A DNA stretch of 64,000 bases from an uncultured Clostridia bacterium (GCA_934149275.1 CAKPEG010000001.1:1-64000), one strand, 5' to 3'; counted from the stretch's first letter, positions 25,007 to 36,464 are shown. Program-made: numbers and translations. The notes: generated by a model from the letters alone, not told the origin.

Positions 25007-26455
25007 TTAAATTTTAACATAAACAGATACTTGTCCTCCATTTACAACAAAGTTGCCAAACCCTTCTTCATCAATTAATATTTCATCTTCTCTGTGGCCT
25101 AATGCATCTGTAAACTTATCACCAGCAAAATCTTTTCCAACATACATTCTTTTACTACCATCATATTTATCTGAAATAATAACTGCCATACCTGACTTAT
25201 AGTGATTATCATCTCCTAGTCTTGTAAATCCAACTACATCTGGATCATCAAAATAATTCACTTGCTCTCCATATGCTTTATCTTTTCTCAATAACATTAG
25301 TGTCTTTAAATTCTCCATTGGAGGAATATCATCATGTTGAATTCCATAATAATCACCATAAAAAATGCAAGGATATCCATTTCTATTAAACAAAATTATT
25401 GAATATGCAATTTCTTTAAACCATGTTGGTATCCATGATTCCAAAGCCTGTCCAGGTTGAGTATCATGATTATCTACAAAAGTAACTGCTTTTCCCCAGT
25501 TTTCCTTAAGAAGTGTATCATCTAAAATTTTTGACATATCATAATTTCCATCAGAATGTGATGCTTGATAAAAATTATAATGAAGAGGTACATCAAATAA
25601 ACTAAGCTCACCTTCTGTTTTTTCAATATATTCCTTCAATTCAGCTACATTGCTATTCCAATATTCTCCAACCGAAAATAGATTTTTATTTGAATACTTT
25701 CTCATCTCTCTTATAAAATCTCTTATAAAAGATGATTCAATATGTTTAACCGCATCAAATCTAAATCCATTAACTCTTGTTGTATCTAGATACCATTTTC
25801 CCCATTTCATACATTCATCAATAACCTCTTTATTAGAAAAATCAATATCTGCTCCCATTAAATAATCATAATTTCCATGTTCTTTGTCAACATCCATTTG
25901 CCAAGTTTTGTTTTTTAATTTATACAAAGCCACTTGATTTGTTCTATAATCATAATCAATACCATTAAAATGTGTCCAGTTCCACTCAAAATCTGAATAT
26001 TTATGATTTCTTCCTGGGAAAGTAAACTTAGTCCATACCTCAACTGTTTGTTCTCCACCTTCTTCTTTTGTATGATCAGCCCAATTACATTTTACAGCTT
26101 TAATAGTTTGCAACTTATCTGCACCCATCTTATGATTTAAAACTATGTCCGCATACACATCTATTCCATTTTGTTGTAATTCAACTATTGCATCAATATA
26201 TTCATTTTTGGTTCCATATTTTGTTGAAATACTACCCTTTTGATCAAATTCACCTAAGTCATATAAATCATATACTCCATATCCGACTTCCTTTTCTCCA
26301 CCAATTCCTTTATATGCCGGTGGCAACCACAATGAAGTAATTCCTAATTTAGATAACTCATCACCTTTCTTCTTAACAGTATTCCAAAGATTTTTGTTGC
26401 AATTCATATACCATTCAAAATATTGCATCATTACGCCATTAATCTCTTTATTCAT
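25007..26455 (-). CDS. amyA: Cytoplasmic alpha-amylase (GH13)
   Basis: About 482 residues from the ATG at 26455; AGGAGG is 12 bases upstream, a long but usable spacing, and a further ATG at 26482 lies before it. No signal peptide. GH13 regions: DVYADIVLNHKMGAD, GFRFDAVKH (nucleophile Asp), FSVGEYWN (acid Glu) and FVDNHDTQ. The sequence follows E. coli AmyA closely in layout (SLWLPPAYKG, YDLYDLGEFDQKGS). It hydrolyses internal alpha-1,4 links of maltodextrins or glycogen. It follows the DUF4116 gene almost directly. Confidence 0.92.
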   Translation of the reverse strand: MNKEINGVMMQYFEWYMNCNKNLWNTVKKKGDELSKLGITSLWLPPAYKGIGGEKEVGYGVYDLYDLGEFDQKGSISTKYGTKNEYIDAIVELQQNGIDVYADIVLNHKMGADKLQTIKAVKCNWADHTKEEGGEQTVEVWTKFTFPGRNHKYSDFEWNWTHFNGIDYDYRTNQVALYKLKNKTWQMDVDKEHGNYDYLMGADIDFSNKEVIDECMKWGKWYLDTTRVNGFRFDAVKHIESSFIRDFIREMRKYSNKNLFSVGEYWNSNVAELKEYIEKTEGELSLFDVPLHYNFYQASHSDGNYDMSKILDDTLLKENWGKAVTFVDNHDTQPGQALESWIPTWFKEIAYSIILFNRNGYPCIFYGDYYGIQHDDIPPMENLKTLMLLRKDKAYGEQVNYFDDPDVVGFTRLGDDNHYKSGMAVIISDKYDGSKRMYVGKDFAGDKFTDALGHREDEILIDEEGFGNFVVNGGQVSVYVKI

Positions 26456-26471
26456 TTGTATAAAAATCCTC

Positions 26472-27002
26472 CTATTCTGCATTCTTTATTTCTTGAATTT
26501 GTTCATTTGCCTGTAATTCAGGTTCTAAAAATTTAAAACATTTTTTATTTTTTTTCATAACTTCCAAACCTATATCCAAATCATTTCTTAGCCTTTTACT
26601 TGCATACTTAACTATTATTGGCTTGTTTTCAATTGCTTTCATAACAACTTCTTTATCATCTCTCATATTTTTTGAAGCAAAATAAAGAATTTGTCCTGAT
26701 ACAGCAAGTCCAGCCATTAATAATTCCTTATCTTCTTTCAAAGCCTCATCTGCATAGCAATAAGTCCAACCTAATTTACTAACAGAATCATAAACAATCT
26801 CTCTATCTTTCTTTAGATTTGAACTGGCAAACTCTAAAGCTTCAGGATTGTTTCTAACTGCATCTAAAACTATTTCTCTATCATTATGAAATTCTTCTGC
26901 TGCGAATTCTAGTAATTTTCCATTTTCATTTACAGTTTTCAATACATAATCTCTATCATTACAATTCTTTTTCATTGCTGTAATTTCTGGTGCTTCTGGC
27001 AT
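26472..27002 (-). CDS. DUF4116 repeat protein
   Basis: Start set at 27002 (AAGGAAG upstream); the 27041 ATG lies inside a terminator hairpin. 176 residues made of about five repeats of roughly 25 residues with the pattern NDREIVLDAVRNNPEALEFAS and KDREIVYDSV, the hallmark of DUF4116. The repeats should form a helical solenoid for protein binding. The amylase gene follows by 16 bases, so both are probably cotranscribed, but no functional link is known. Confidence 0.8.
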   Translation of the reverse strand: MPEAPEITAMKKNCNDRDYVLKTVNENGKLLEFAAEEFHNDREIVLDAVRNNPEALEFASSNLKKDREIVYDSVSKLGWTYCYADEALKEDKELLMAGLAVSGQILYFASKNMRDDKEVVMKAIENKPIIVKYASKRLRNDLDIGLEVMKKNKKCFKFLEPELQANEQIQEIKNAE

Positions 27003-27020
27003 TTTACTTCCTTCTTTCCT

Positions 27021-27052
27021 AAAAAAATATAAGTCGTACATTAATACGACTT
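27021..27052 (-). terminator. Terminator after the pseudopilin-like gene
   Basis: AAGTCGTA-TTAATG-TACGACTT followed by ATATTTTTTT on the minus strand. It lies 55 bases after the stop of the 27107-27694 gene and before the DUF4116 start. Confidence 0.75.
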
Positions 27053-27106
27053 ACGACTCAAATTATTGTTTCATAACTCTTTTCAAAAAACAATTACATT
27101 AAATTC

Positions 27107-27694
27107 TTATTTAGATGGATCATACCACCATTTACTCTGCCACCTTTTATATCCATAAAAAAAGTTAGCATCATTTGTATATATAGCATGATTATTAAAA
27201 TCTATCCTATTTAAAAAAGAATCTGAATATAATGTTGATCGATTATAATTAACTACTATATCTGACATTAACTTATACTTCTTATTATACCCTCCAACAT
27301 ACATAGCTCCTTCTTGATAAACATAATAAGGTGTTGTATCTCCAGACCTAAAATATGTAAATGCTTCTGGATTATATATTGGTATTTGAATCCTTGAATC
27401 CGTGATTGTGATTGGATTAATTTTTTCTGGTTCAGAACTAGTATCGTCATCTCTAGATGGTGTAGGAGTTGTTGTAGGAGTTGTTGTAGAATTTGTTGTA
27501 TTCGATGAACTTGTTTGTCCTTCCATTACTGGTTTTTCATATACATCTTGAATACTTTTTAAAGCTCCTATTTGACTTTTCAATTGTCTATTAGCTAATA
27601 CATATTTTCCTGTAACAATTGCAAGTAAGAATAACATTGCAACTAAAACATATACAGTTATAGAACCACGTTCACTTTTAAATTTATTAAACAT
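27107..27694 (-). CDS. Pseudopilin-like membrane-anchored protein
   Basis: Start set at 27694 (AGAGGT eight bases upstream), 195 residues. The N-terminus MFNKFKSERGSITVYVLVAM continues into one hydrophobic helix; GSITV before the helix resembles Tad/TadE-type pseudopilins of Firmicutes. Then comes a Ser/Thr/Pro linker (residues 75-95) and a 90-residue aromatic external domain ending KWWYDPSK. No other pilus gene is nearby, so secretion and assembly are uncertain. Longer upstream reading in the same frame runs into a repeat and lacks a ribosome site. Confidence 0.65.
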   Translation of the reverse strand: MFNKFKSERGSITVYVLVAMLFLLAIVTGKYVLANRQLKSQIGALKSIQDVYEKPVMEGQTSSSNTTNSTTTPTTTPTPSRDDDTSSEPEKINPITITDSRIQIPIYNPEAFTYFRSGDTTPYYVYQEGAMYVGGYNKKYKLMSDIVVNYNRSTLYSDSFLNRIDFNNHAIYTNDANFFYGYKRWQSKWWYDPSK

Positions 27695-27730
27695 ACTATA
27701 AACCTCTAATAAAACATTCATATAACAAAA

Positions 27731-27826
27731 ACAGCTATTTATAACATCTGCACTTATTATAACTTTTTTAGTCCACGTCCTTGTTCTGTGTGAAATTTGC
27801 AAAACAAATTTCTGCACATCACTTTT
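27731..27826 (-). repeat. Two-copy hairpin repeat (family 4), copy 1
   Basis: Shares CTATTTATAACATCTGCACT...TTAGTCC and GAAATTTGC-AAAA-CAAATTTC with the element at 30810-30911. The second part is a hairpin on its own. In this copy the left outer arm is degraded. It sits just upstream of the pseudopilin-like gene, within its 5' region. Confidence 0.7.
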
Positions 27827-27910
27827 TGTATTATATAAAGTTTCAAAAACTCTCTATAATATAAAATTATTTTATATATAAATTATAAAAAAATCAAGAT
27901 ACAATTTAAT

Positions 27911-27964
27911 GTTAATAGGGATGACTTAAAATTTTTTATAAAATTCTAAGTCATCCCTATTAAC
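27911..27964 (-). terminator. 18-bp perfect stem after rnpB
   Basis: GTTAATAGGGATGACTTA and its exact complement flank an 18-base AT loop directly after the RNase P RNA 3' end. The T tract after the stem is weak (ATTAAATT), so it may act as a processing or stability hairpin instead of a terminator. Confidence 0.6.
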
Positions 27965-27965
27965 T

Positions 27966-28320
<355 letters not shown>

Positions 28321-28323
28321 TCT

Positions 28324-28352
28324 ATTTTAAAATCATTATCAAGTTTTGTCAA
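28324..28352 (-). promoter_or_regulatory. Promoter of rnpB
   Basis: TTGACA (28352-28347), 17 bases, TAAAAT (28329-28324) on the minus strand. Initiation six to eight bases further on agrees with the P1-derived 5' end near 28318-28320. Confidence 0.75.
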
Positions 28353-28353
28353 G

Positions 28354-28587
28354 CTAAAACGCTTTATATTCAAAATTACTCATAAAATCAAATAATTCTT
28401 TAACTCTTTTTAAAGTAATAATTTCGTTTTTTTGTAAAGGTGATTTTTTAAGTTCTGTAATCATTTCTTTTTTATAGCAATTTTTTTGCATTTTATAAAT
28501 TAAATATCTAACATCCATGTAATCAAAATAAATTTGATATCCATCTCTTAAATCCATCCAAAATTGTTCAAAAGAATAGTTCTCCAT
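28354..28587 (-). CDS. Small unknown protein beside rnpB
   Basis: 77 residues (MENYSFEQFWMDLRDGYQIY...) rich in Tyr, Phe, Lys and Met, probably helical and cytoplasmic. AAGGAATG lies about ten bases before the ATG. The stop lies within the rnpB promoter, two bases before its -35 box. No homologue recognised. Located between a family 1 repeat and rnpB. Confidence 0.6.
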   Translation of the reverse strand: MENYSFEQFWMDLRDGYQIYFDYMDVRYLIYKMQKNCYKKEMITELKKSPLQKNEIITLKRVKELFDFMSNFEYKAF

Positions 28588-28626
28588 CTTTGTTTCATTC
28601 CTTTCATATGTTAAAGCAACACTGTT

Positions 28627-28754
28627 AAGAAAATATTATATTTATTTTTTCGTTCCTTGCTAAAATATTTTCCCACCTGCCAAACTTCGTTTAGAAGGTT
28701 AAGAAAAAAATTTCAAACTGCGCATCACTCAAAAGCCAAATATAATATTTTCTT
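28627..28754 (-). repeat. Dispersed structured repeat, family 1 copy D
   Basis: 128 bp, same orientation as copy C and nearly the same arms (AAGAAAATATTATATTT). Interior GTTCCTTGCT, CCCACC, CAAAC-TTC-GTTTAG hairpin with changes at the stem base (TGCCAAAC), and CTGCGCATCACT. It ends 17 bases beyond the ligA stop codon. Confidence 0.85.
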
Positions 28755-28771
28755 TTTCAACTAATCAACTT

Positions 28772-30793
<2,022 letters not shown>

Positions 30794-30809
30794 TTATTAA
30801 ACGTTTTCT

Positions 30810-30911
30810 TCGAGAACAAGAGCGGACTATTTATAACATTTGCACTTATTATAATTTTTAGTCCGCATCTTTGTTCGTATGCGAAATTTGCAAAGCAAAT
30901 TTCTGTACATT
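30810..30911 (-). repeat. Two-copy hairpin repeat (family 4), copy 2
   Basis: Outer arms AACAAGAGCGGACTA and TAGTCCGCATCTTTGTT pair with a small bulge, enclosing TTTATAACATTTGCACTTAT; then GAAATTTGC-AAA-GCAAATTTC forms a second hairpin. It lies in the 5' region of ligA, 40 bases before its start. Confidence 0.75.
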
Positions 30912-30950
30912 GTTATATTTAAATAATAGGAAGTTAGAAGAACTTTCCTA

Positions 30951-31541
30951 TTATTTAAATATATTTCTGCCCTTCCAAACATAATCCCAACCTGAAAAAA
31001 TTGTTGCAACAACAGAAATCGCCATCATTACAGAAGTAATAATATTTATAACCAAATGAGCTCCTGATAAGTTTCCTGAAATAAAATTAAAGAAACCTCC
31101 AACATCAACAAAAGCAAAAATAAGAGCAATCATTTGAGTTACAGTTTTCAATTTTCCCCAAACTGAAGCTGCAATTACAACTCCACCTTTTTCAACAGCT
31201 ACAAGTCTAAAACCTGATACGATAAATTCTCTAGCTAATACAATAACTGGAATCCAAGCAGGAAGTAATCCTCTTTCTACTAGTATTACCATTGCAGTTA
31301 AAACTAATATTTTATCTGCTAAAGGATCTAGAAATTTTCCAAATGTAGTTACTTGATTTCTAGATCTTGCTATGTATCCATCTAACTTATCTGTTATTGA
31401 AGCTATAATAAAAATCAAATCCATAATAAGCATTGGAACTGGTACAGTATATACATCTCCACCAATAGGTAAATATGCAAATACCACCATAACTGGCACC
31501 AAAATCATTCTAAAAATAGTTAATTTGTTTGCTAAATTCAT
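30951..31541 (-). CDS. pgsA: CDP-diacylglycerol-glycerol-3-phosphate 3-phosphatidyltransferase
   Basis: 196 residues with four to five membrane helices. The CDP-alcohol phosphotransferase motif appears as DKLDGYIARSRNQVTTFGKF then LDPLADK: D-G-x2-A-R-x8-G-x3-D-x3-D. The enzyme makes phosphatidylglycerophosphate, precursor of PG and cardiolipin. AAGAT...upstream region with GGGAGAAAGAT as ribosome site. Follows the DUF5665-like gene in the same direction. Confidence 0.95.
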   Translation of the reverse strand: MNLANKLTIFRMILVPVMVVFAYLPIGGDVYTVPVPMLIMDLIFIIASITDKLDGYIARSRNQVTTFGKFLDPLADKILVLTAMVILVERGLLPAWIPVIVLAREFIVSGFRLVAVEKGGVVIAASVWGKLKTVTQMIALIFAFVDVGGFFNFISGNLSGAHLVINIITSVMMAISVVATIFSGWDYVWKGRNIFK

Positions 31542-31652
31542 ATCTTTCTCCCACTTTCTTATTTATTTTCATACTATAGGTAAGCTCTCAAAAGCTTCTA
31601 TCATATTATTTTATAATAATTTCAAAGAAATCTCCTATAATATAAATAATTA

Positions 31653-31937
31653 CTAATATCCACTTTGGTTTTTAGCTTGCACAATTTCAACAATATCAGA
31701 AATATACTTTCCGATTATTGGTATGTTCAACTTCACAATATATTGCAATATATATATCAAAATAGCAGTTATTAAATAAAAACCTATACTAAATCCTAAT
31801 CCTCTTGAAATTCCAGCAAGTAAATTTCTAAAAAATATTTTTCTTTTACTCTCAAGCATTTCTATAAGCTCTACAATTCTTGCATTTTCTAACGATTTAT
31901 TCAATTTCTCAACATTTTTAAAAAATTTTCTTATCAT
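31653..31937 (-). CDS. DUF5665-like small membrane protein
   Basis: 94 residues: charged N-terminal helix (residues 1-30), LLAGISRGLGFSIGFYLIT then a hydrophobic helix, and LNIPIIGKYISDIVEIVQ at the C-terminus. This resembles DUF5665 proteins of Clostridia, whose function is unknown. It lies between the UPF0182 gene and pgsA, 57 bases after the former. Confidence 0.7.
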   Translation of the reverse strand: MIRKFFKNVEKLNKSLENARIVELIEMLESKRKIFFRNLLAGISRGLGFSIGFYLITAILIYILQYIVKLNIPIIGKYISDIVEIVQAKNQSGY

Positions 31938-31994
31938 ATTTTAGAACTCCAAACAATATATACACATATATATTGTTTGAAATTTTCTAAAACA

Positions 31995-34757
31995 TTATTC
32001 CTTAGAATCTAAAAATCCACTTTTATTATTAGTAGTTTCTGTATTTTGTTTTTCAACCGCTTCTAATTGATCTATCAACGTTTGTAGCTTTTCAATATCA
32101 GTACCAATAAGTTCCCAATTCTTTGATTCTGTTGATTCCTTTAAATTCTTGCTTGCTTTTATTATTGCATTTATTAACTGTTGCTTATCTTCTCTATTAA
32201 CAAATTCTATTTTACCAGCAGAATCAGTTAATAACGTTGTAAGCGCTTCGACCAAATCATCTCCAATTGCAACCTTCGTTCCTGAAGCAACTATAACTTT
32301 CTTCAAAGTTGGAACCTTTGACTCTTCATTCAATAAAACTTGATATACCGGTTCAACATATAAAATACTATTTTCAATAGGAACAATATATGTTTTTCTT
32401 ATTATTTGTGTACCTGTTGTATTAATCTTTTCTAGTTCATCTGAAATTGTTTTATCCTGATCTATCTGAACATTAAGTTGTTGTATAGCCGGCAATGTAG
32501 TATCAGAAATAAGTTTATACATCGTTAATTTATTTTTCCCATCACTATAAGTTCCAACTAAATAAGAATTTAAACTTTGTTTATTAGCCTTAGTATAAGG
32601 CAATACAAGTCCAAGCTCTTCACTAGTAGCATCAGAAGTTTTTAAAACAGTATAATATGGTTCTACTGAAATTTTATTAGTATCATCACTACCAATTTGT
32701 CTGTCTGCTTGCCATACATCATCACTTCTATAAAGTATTTCTGTATTTACATTATGATATCTTTCTAGAACAGATGCTTGAATTTTATATAAGAATTCTG
32801 GATAAACAATATTCTTTTGAATATCTTCTGGTATAGTCTCATTCTTATCTGCAAATAATTCTGGATACATATTGTAATATGACATTGCGATAGGATCTGT
32901 TGAATCCGTTATATAAAATTTAGTTGTACCATCATATGCATCAATAATTACCTTAACTGAATTTCTAATATAATTAATTTGTTTATACTTTCCTTCAACT
33001 TGAATTGTTGTTTTTTGTGAATATGGATAACTATTAGATGTTGTATATGCATCTAATACCCACACAAGCTCTCCATCATCTCTAATCACCATATAAGGTG
33101 ATTCATCATATATTAAATATGGAAGTAAAACCTTAGCTCTATCTCGAATATTTCTGTTCATCAAAATTTTACTATCAGAACTCATACTGCTATTAAATAA
33201 TAATTTATAATTTTTTTCAGATATTGAAAGAACCGCTCTATCAAACAAATTAGCTGATATTCCGGCTTCTCCATTATACTCATTTTCCTCATATGATGTA
33301 GTTGAAGTTGGATAATCAAACTCTTTTTTATCTTTTACATTCGTAACAACTGTATCATTTGTAGCAAGTCCAAAATAAATTCGAGGTTCTGCAATTTTTA
33401 TCTTATTCTCATCACTTGTATATTTCGATTGAATATATGATAATCCACCTGTGTTTTTATCAACAGCAGTTGAATCTGAAATAACAACTCCATACCCATG
33501 AGTATATTGATAAGTCTTATTATTATAAGTTCTATTAGCACCACTTATAATTTCTCTAGGTGTAATATATAAAGACTTCATTCTTCCATTAACTCTATAT
33601 CTTCCTATTTGAGTTGTTTTGTAAGTGTAATATCCTTCATTATCTTTGTACTCAGACAAATTTGTTAACGTTGTTTCTTTATCAAATAAAGTAATCTGTC
33701 TTATCAAATCAGCATTTTTTGAAATAGTTGTATCATCTAAAGTTGAAGTATTATCTATTTCCTTTTCTTCAATGTCAACATTATATGCTATCCTTGTATT
33801 CTTTATATTTTCATCTATATATTTTTTCTGTTTATCTAATTCATTTCTCTCTGCATAAATATATTGGAATCCTGTCATAACTACAAATAAAGCAACTAAA
33901 TATATAGGAGTTATAAGCATTGATGAAACAATCTTTTTTACTTTAAATTTCTTTAAATACTTTATAACTCTGCATAATGAAAATAAAATAACAACTCCTA
34001 AAACTTTATAACCTATCACTTTTATCTTAACTTCAGTTACACCAGCACCAACTAATTCCGTTCTGGCATCATCTTTTAATGTAATAAGATTTCCTGTAAC
34101 AACTTCTTGTGAACTCAATACCATTAAACATGCTATTAAAAATGCTATACTAAATAAATTAGTAAATAATTGTTTCAAAAAGTTATTTTTTCTTAACTCA
34201 TTAGCTTCAACACCTTCTAAACAAACATTTATTATAACTATATAATAAATTGAAACATATACAGTAAGTAATACTAAAAATGCAATAGCAAAAATTAAAA
34301 TAGCTTTAATAAAAGGAATTTGAAACATATAAAATGATACATCCATTCCAAAAACAGGATCAGTAATTCCAAACTGAGCAACATTTGTAAACATCAAAAA
34401 CTTTTGTGTTAACGTCCATTGTGCCACAAATGCAACAATTACACTAACAATAAAAGAGATTGATTTATTAGGAAGCTTTGGCATCTCTTTTTGTTCTTTA
34501 TCAAATAACTCCTTTAAAAAACCTCTAACTACTTTATTGGAAATAAAAATAGCTAAATAAGAAATTACAAAAGCAACTAAAAAAACTAAATATTTTGTTT
34601 TTATATTTTTTGCAAAAATAGAAACATATTGCTCTCCTATTTCTTTATATTGTAAATACTCACTTCTTGTAGAAATCATAATTATTAGAGCATATACTAT
34701 TAAAAAGAATATTACAATTGCTCTTCGCGATACGATTTTCTTCATTTTTTCTTTCAT
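31995..34757 (-). CDS. UPF0182 family large membrane protein
   Basis: 920 residues: seven membrane helices in residues 1-300 (cytoplasmic start MKEKMKKIVSRRAIVIFFL), then a large extracytoplasmic domain of about 550 residues with motifs of UPF0182/COG1615 such as RPRIYFG-like EPRIYFGLATND, YSQKTTIQVEGKYKQINYIRNS and LVWVLDAYTTSNSYPYS, and a coiled Glu/Lys C-terminus. The family is conserved in Actinobacteria, Clostridia and cyanobacteria; no activity is established. Translation start supported by AAAGGATTAG. Confidence 0.88.
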   Translation of the reverse strand: MKEKMKKIVSRRAIVIFFLIVYALIIMISTRSEYLQYKEIGEQYVSIFAKNIKTKYLVFLVAFVISYLAIFISNKVVRGFLKELFDKEQKEMPKLPNKSISFIVSVIVAFVAQWTLTQKFLMFTNVAQFGITDPVFGMDVSFYMFQIPFIKAILIFAIAFLVLLTVYVSIYYIVIINVCLEGVEANELRKNNFLKQLFTNLFSIAFLIACLMVLSSQEVVTGNLITLKDDARTELVGAGVTEVKIKVIGYKVLGVVILFSLCRVIKYLKKFKVKKIVSSMLITPIYLVALFVVMTGFQYIYAERNELDKQKKYIDENIKNTRIAYNVDIEEKEIDNTSTLDDTTISKNADLIRQITLFDKETTLTNLSEYKDNEGYYTYKTTQIGRYRVNGRMKSLYITPREIISGANRTYNNKTYQYTHGYGVVISDSTAVDKNTGGLSYIQSKYTSDENKIKIAEPRIYFGLATNDTVVTNVKDKKEFDYPTSTTSYEENEYNGEAGISANLFDRAVLSISEKNYKLLFNSSMSSDSKILMNRNIRDRAKVLLPYLIYDESPYMVIRDDGELVWVLDAYTTSNSYPYSQKTTIQVEGKYKQINYIRNSVKVIIDAYDGTTKFYITDSTDPIAMSYYNMYPELFADKNETIPEDIQKNIVYPEFLYKIQASVLERYHNVNTEILYRSDDVWQADRQIGSDDTNKISVEPYYTVLKTSDATSEELGLVLPYTKANKQSLNSYLVGTYSDGKNKLTMYKLISDTTLPAIQQLNVQIDQDKTISDELEKINTTGTQIIRKTYIVPIENSILYVEPVYQVLLNEESKVPTLKKVIVASGTKVAIGDDLVEALTTLLTDSAGKIEFVNREDKQQLINAIIKASKNLKESTESKNWELIGTDIEKLQTLIDQLEAVEKQNTETTNNKSGFLDSKE

Positions 34758-34814
34758 TTTTCTAATCCTTTCTTACAAGATTTCAAAACTAGTAATTACA
34801 TTAATTTTTAGACC

Positions 34815-34870
34815 AAAGGCAGACATCTTCAACATTGGCACATGTTATACCCTTTCGAAGTCTACCTTTT
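34815..34870 (-). other. Imperfect hairpin between ftsY and the UPF0182 gene
   Basis: On the minus strand AAAAGGTAGACTTCG pairs with GAAGATGTCTGCCTTT over about 13 bp (one G-T), with a small inner AACAT/ATGTT hairpin. It ends in GGTCTAAAAATT and may be the ftsY terminator or a mRNA processing structure. Confidence 0.5.
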
Positions 34871-34943
34871 CATTCATGTATAAAACTTAATTTGCAGATT
34901 TTTTTATATTTTTATTTTTTTATTAAAAATCTTTAGTAACCAT

Positions 34944-35849
34944 TTATATAATAGCAGAAACAAACTCCTCTGCATTAAATTTTTCCATATCGTCAACGCC
35001 TTCGCCAACACCTATAAACTTAACTGGAATCTTATTTTCAGCAACAATTCCAACAACTACTCCACCTTTAGCAGTTCCATCAAGTTTAGTAAGAACAATA
35101 CCAGTAATATCAGTTGTTTCTTTAAATGCCTTTACTTGCATAATAGCATTTTGACCAGTTGTACCATCTAAAACGAGTAAAACTTCCTTTGCTGAATCTG
35201 GCAATTCTCTATTTATAACCTTATTAATTTTAGCAAGCTCATCCATTAAGTTCTTTTTGTTATGAAGTCTACCAGCAGTATCACAAATTAAAACATCTGC
35301 TTTTTGCTCTTTAGCTACTTGAATAGCATCAAAAACAACTGATGCTGGATCACTACCTTCTGGCTTTTTAACTAATTCACAATCAGTTCTTTGAGCCCAT
35401 ATTTCAATTTGTTCAACAGCTGCAGCTCTAAAAGTATCAGCAGCAGCTATAACAACTTTTTTTCCGCTCTTTCTTAAATTATTAGCAATCTTACCAATAG
35501 AAGTTGTTTTTCCAACTCCATTAACACCAACAACTAATATAACAGAAGGAACTGTAGATAAATTCAAAGAAGTATCATCTACATCAAGTAATTTTATCAT
35601 TTCTTCTTTTAAAACTCTTCTAACAGCTTCTTCATCTTGAATATTTTCTTTTTTTATTCTTGTTCTTAATTCATCTATTATTTTTGTTGATGTTTCTATT
35701 CCAATATCAGACATTATTAATGCTTCTTCTAATTCATCTAATAAATCTTCATCGACCTTTCTAAAGTTTGCAAAAACATCATTAATTTTTTCGTTTAATG
35801 TTTGCTTGGTCTTTCCAAGCCCTTGTTTTAATTTATCAAAAAATCCCAT
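34944..35849 (-). CDS. ftsY: Signal recognition particle receptor FtsY
   Basis: 301 residues from the ATG at 35849 (GGAGG six bases upstream, MGFFDKLKQGL as in Firmicute FtsY); a GTG at 35861 is also in frame. Short N-domain, then the SRP GTPase: GVNGVGKTTSIGK (G1), DTFRAAAVEQ, DTAGRLHNKKNLM (G3), TKLDGTAKGG (G4) and GVGEGVDDM at the end. Docks SRP-ribosome complexes at the membrane. No ffh or ffs is in the window. Confidence 0.96.
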   Translation of the reverse strand: MGFFDKLKQGLGKTKQTLNEKINDVFANFRKVDEDLLDELEEALIMSDIGIETSTKIIDELRTRIKKENIQDEEAVRRVLKEEMIKLLDVDDTSLNLSTVPSVILVVGVNGVGKTTSIGKIANNLRKSGKKVVIAAADTFRAAAVEQIEIWAQRTDCELVKKPEGSDPASVVFDAIQVAKEQKADVLICDTAGRLHNKKNLMDELAKINKVINRELPDSAKEVLLVLDGTTGQNAIMQVKAFKETTDITGIVLTKLDGTAKGGVVVGIVAENKIPVKFIGVGEGVDDMEKFNAEEFVSAII

Positions 35850-35904
35850 ATAATCCTCCACAAAGCTTATTATTTATTTATGTTTTTTAGACTTTATAAG
35901 TATA

Positions 35905-36132
35905 TCATATTTTTTCATTATTGTATATTTTTATGATATTTTTTTGATATTTTCTGCACATATATTTATAACTTTTGCTTTTATAGCATTTTAAATCATT
36001 TTCGCTATTTGAATAAAAAAAAGTCTTATAATTTTTAGCCTGCATCTTTAACAACTTTCCAGCCCAAGGCAAAGCAGCAAACATATAAGCAAATGTAATT
36101 GAACTTCCTGCTCTTGAATCAGATCCAGCCAT
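35905..36132 (-). CDS. Doubtful short frame, possibly a gene remnant
   Basis: 75 residues beginning MAGSDSRAGSSITFAYMFAA and ending in a Lys/Tyr/Asn-rich stretch that follows local base composition. The first 30 residues look coding and the rest does not; the ribosome site (AGGTATA) is weak and a bidirectional terminator lies 30 bases upstream. It may be the degraded end of a former gene. The gap 35850-36464 otherwise holds two terminators and a pair of TGTCGA boxes. Confidence 0.3.
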   Translation of the reverse strand: MAGSDSRAGSSITFAYMFAALPWAGKLLKMQAKNYKTFFYSNSENDLKCYKSKSYKYMCRKYQKNIIKIYNNEKI

Positions 36133-36161
36133 TATACCTATTACTACAAAAATAAAAGTAA

Positions 36162-36198
36162 AAAAAATAAAGTAAGACGCTGTCTTACTTTATTTTTT
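36162..36198. terminator. Bidirectional terminator-like palindrome
   Basis: AAAAAATAAAGTAAGAC-GCT-GTCTTACTTTATTTTTT: a perfect 17-bp palindrome with T runs on both strands. No intact gene ends here on either strand, so it may mark a lost gene. Confidence 0.7.
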
Positions 36199-36309
36199 AC
36201 TAAATTAATATCTAGTAATTGTACATTTAAAATTTTAAGTTAAACCATATATATTAAGTCTTTCAAATTTTTTTCTCTACTTGAATGTTAACATATGCAA
36301 AAAATGAAA

Positions 36310-36330
36310 TTTGTCGAAACCTGTCGACAA
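36310..36330. promoter_or_regulatory. Paired TGTCGA boxes resembling Spo0A sites
   Basis: TTTGTCGAA (36310-36318) and, inverted, TTGTCGACAG (36330-36321) match the Spo0A box consensus TTTGTCRAA. They stand in a 200-base AT-rich gap with no obvious target start nearby, so function is doubtful. Confidence 0.3.
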
Positions 36331-36415
36331 TTAATAAATTTTAATACTTTTTTAATACTTATATAAATTATATTTATTCTTCAATAAAAAACTATAAAAC
36401 ATTTATATAATATTG

Positions 36416-36447
36416 AAAAAGCCGGCTCGTACTTGAGCCTGCTTTTT
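36416..36447 (-). terminator. Terminator of the three-gene higher-GC operon
   Basis: AAAAAGCAGGCTC-AAGTAC-GAGCCGGCTTTTT, 13-bp stem with one mismatch and T run, 18 bases after the stop at 36465. Confidence 0.9.
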
Positions 36448-36464
36448 CACTGCATTAATAACTT

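Noticed and set aside
24790..25041. 83-residue minus-strand frame
   Set aside because: It overlaps the amylase end and a repeat arm and lacks a ribosome site; the amino-acid content follows the AT-rich repeats.
30827..31012. 61-residue minus-strand frame
   Set aside because: Overlaps the end of pgsA out of frame and runs into the family 4 repeat; no ribosome site.
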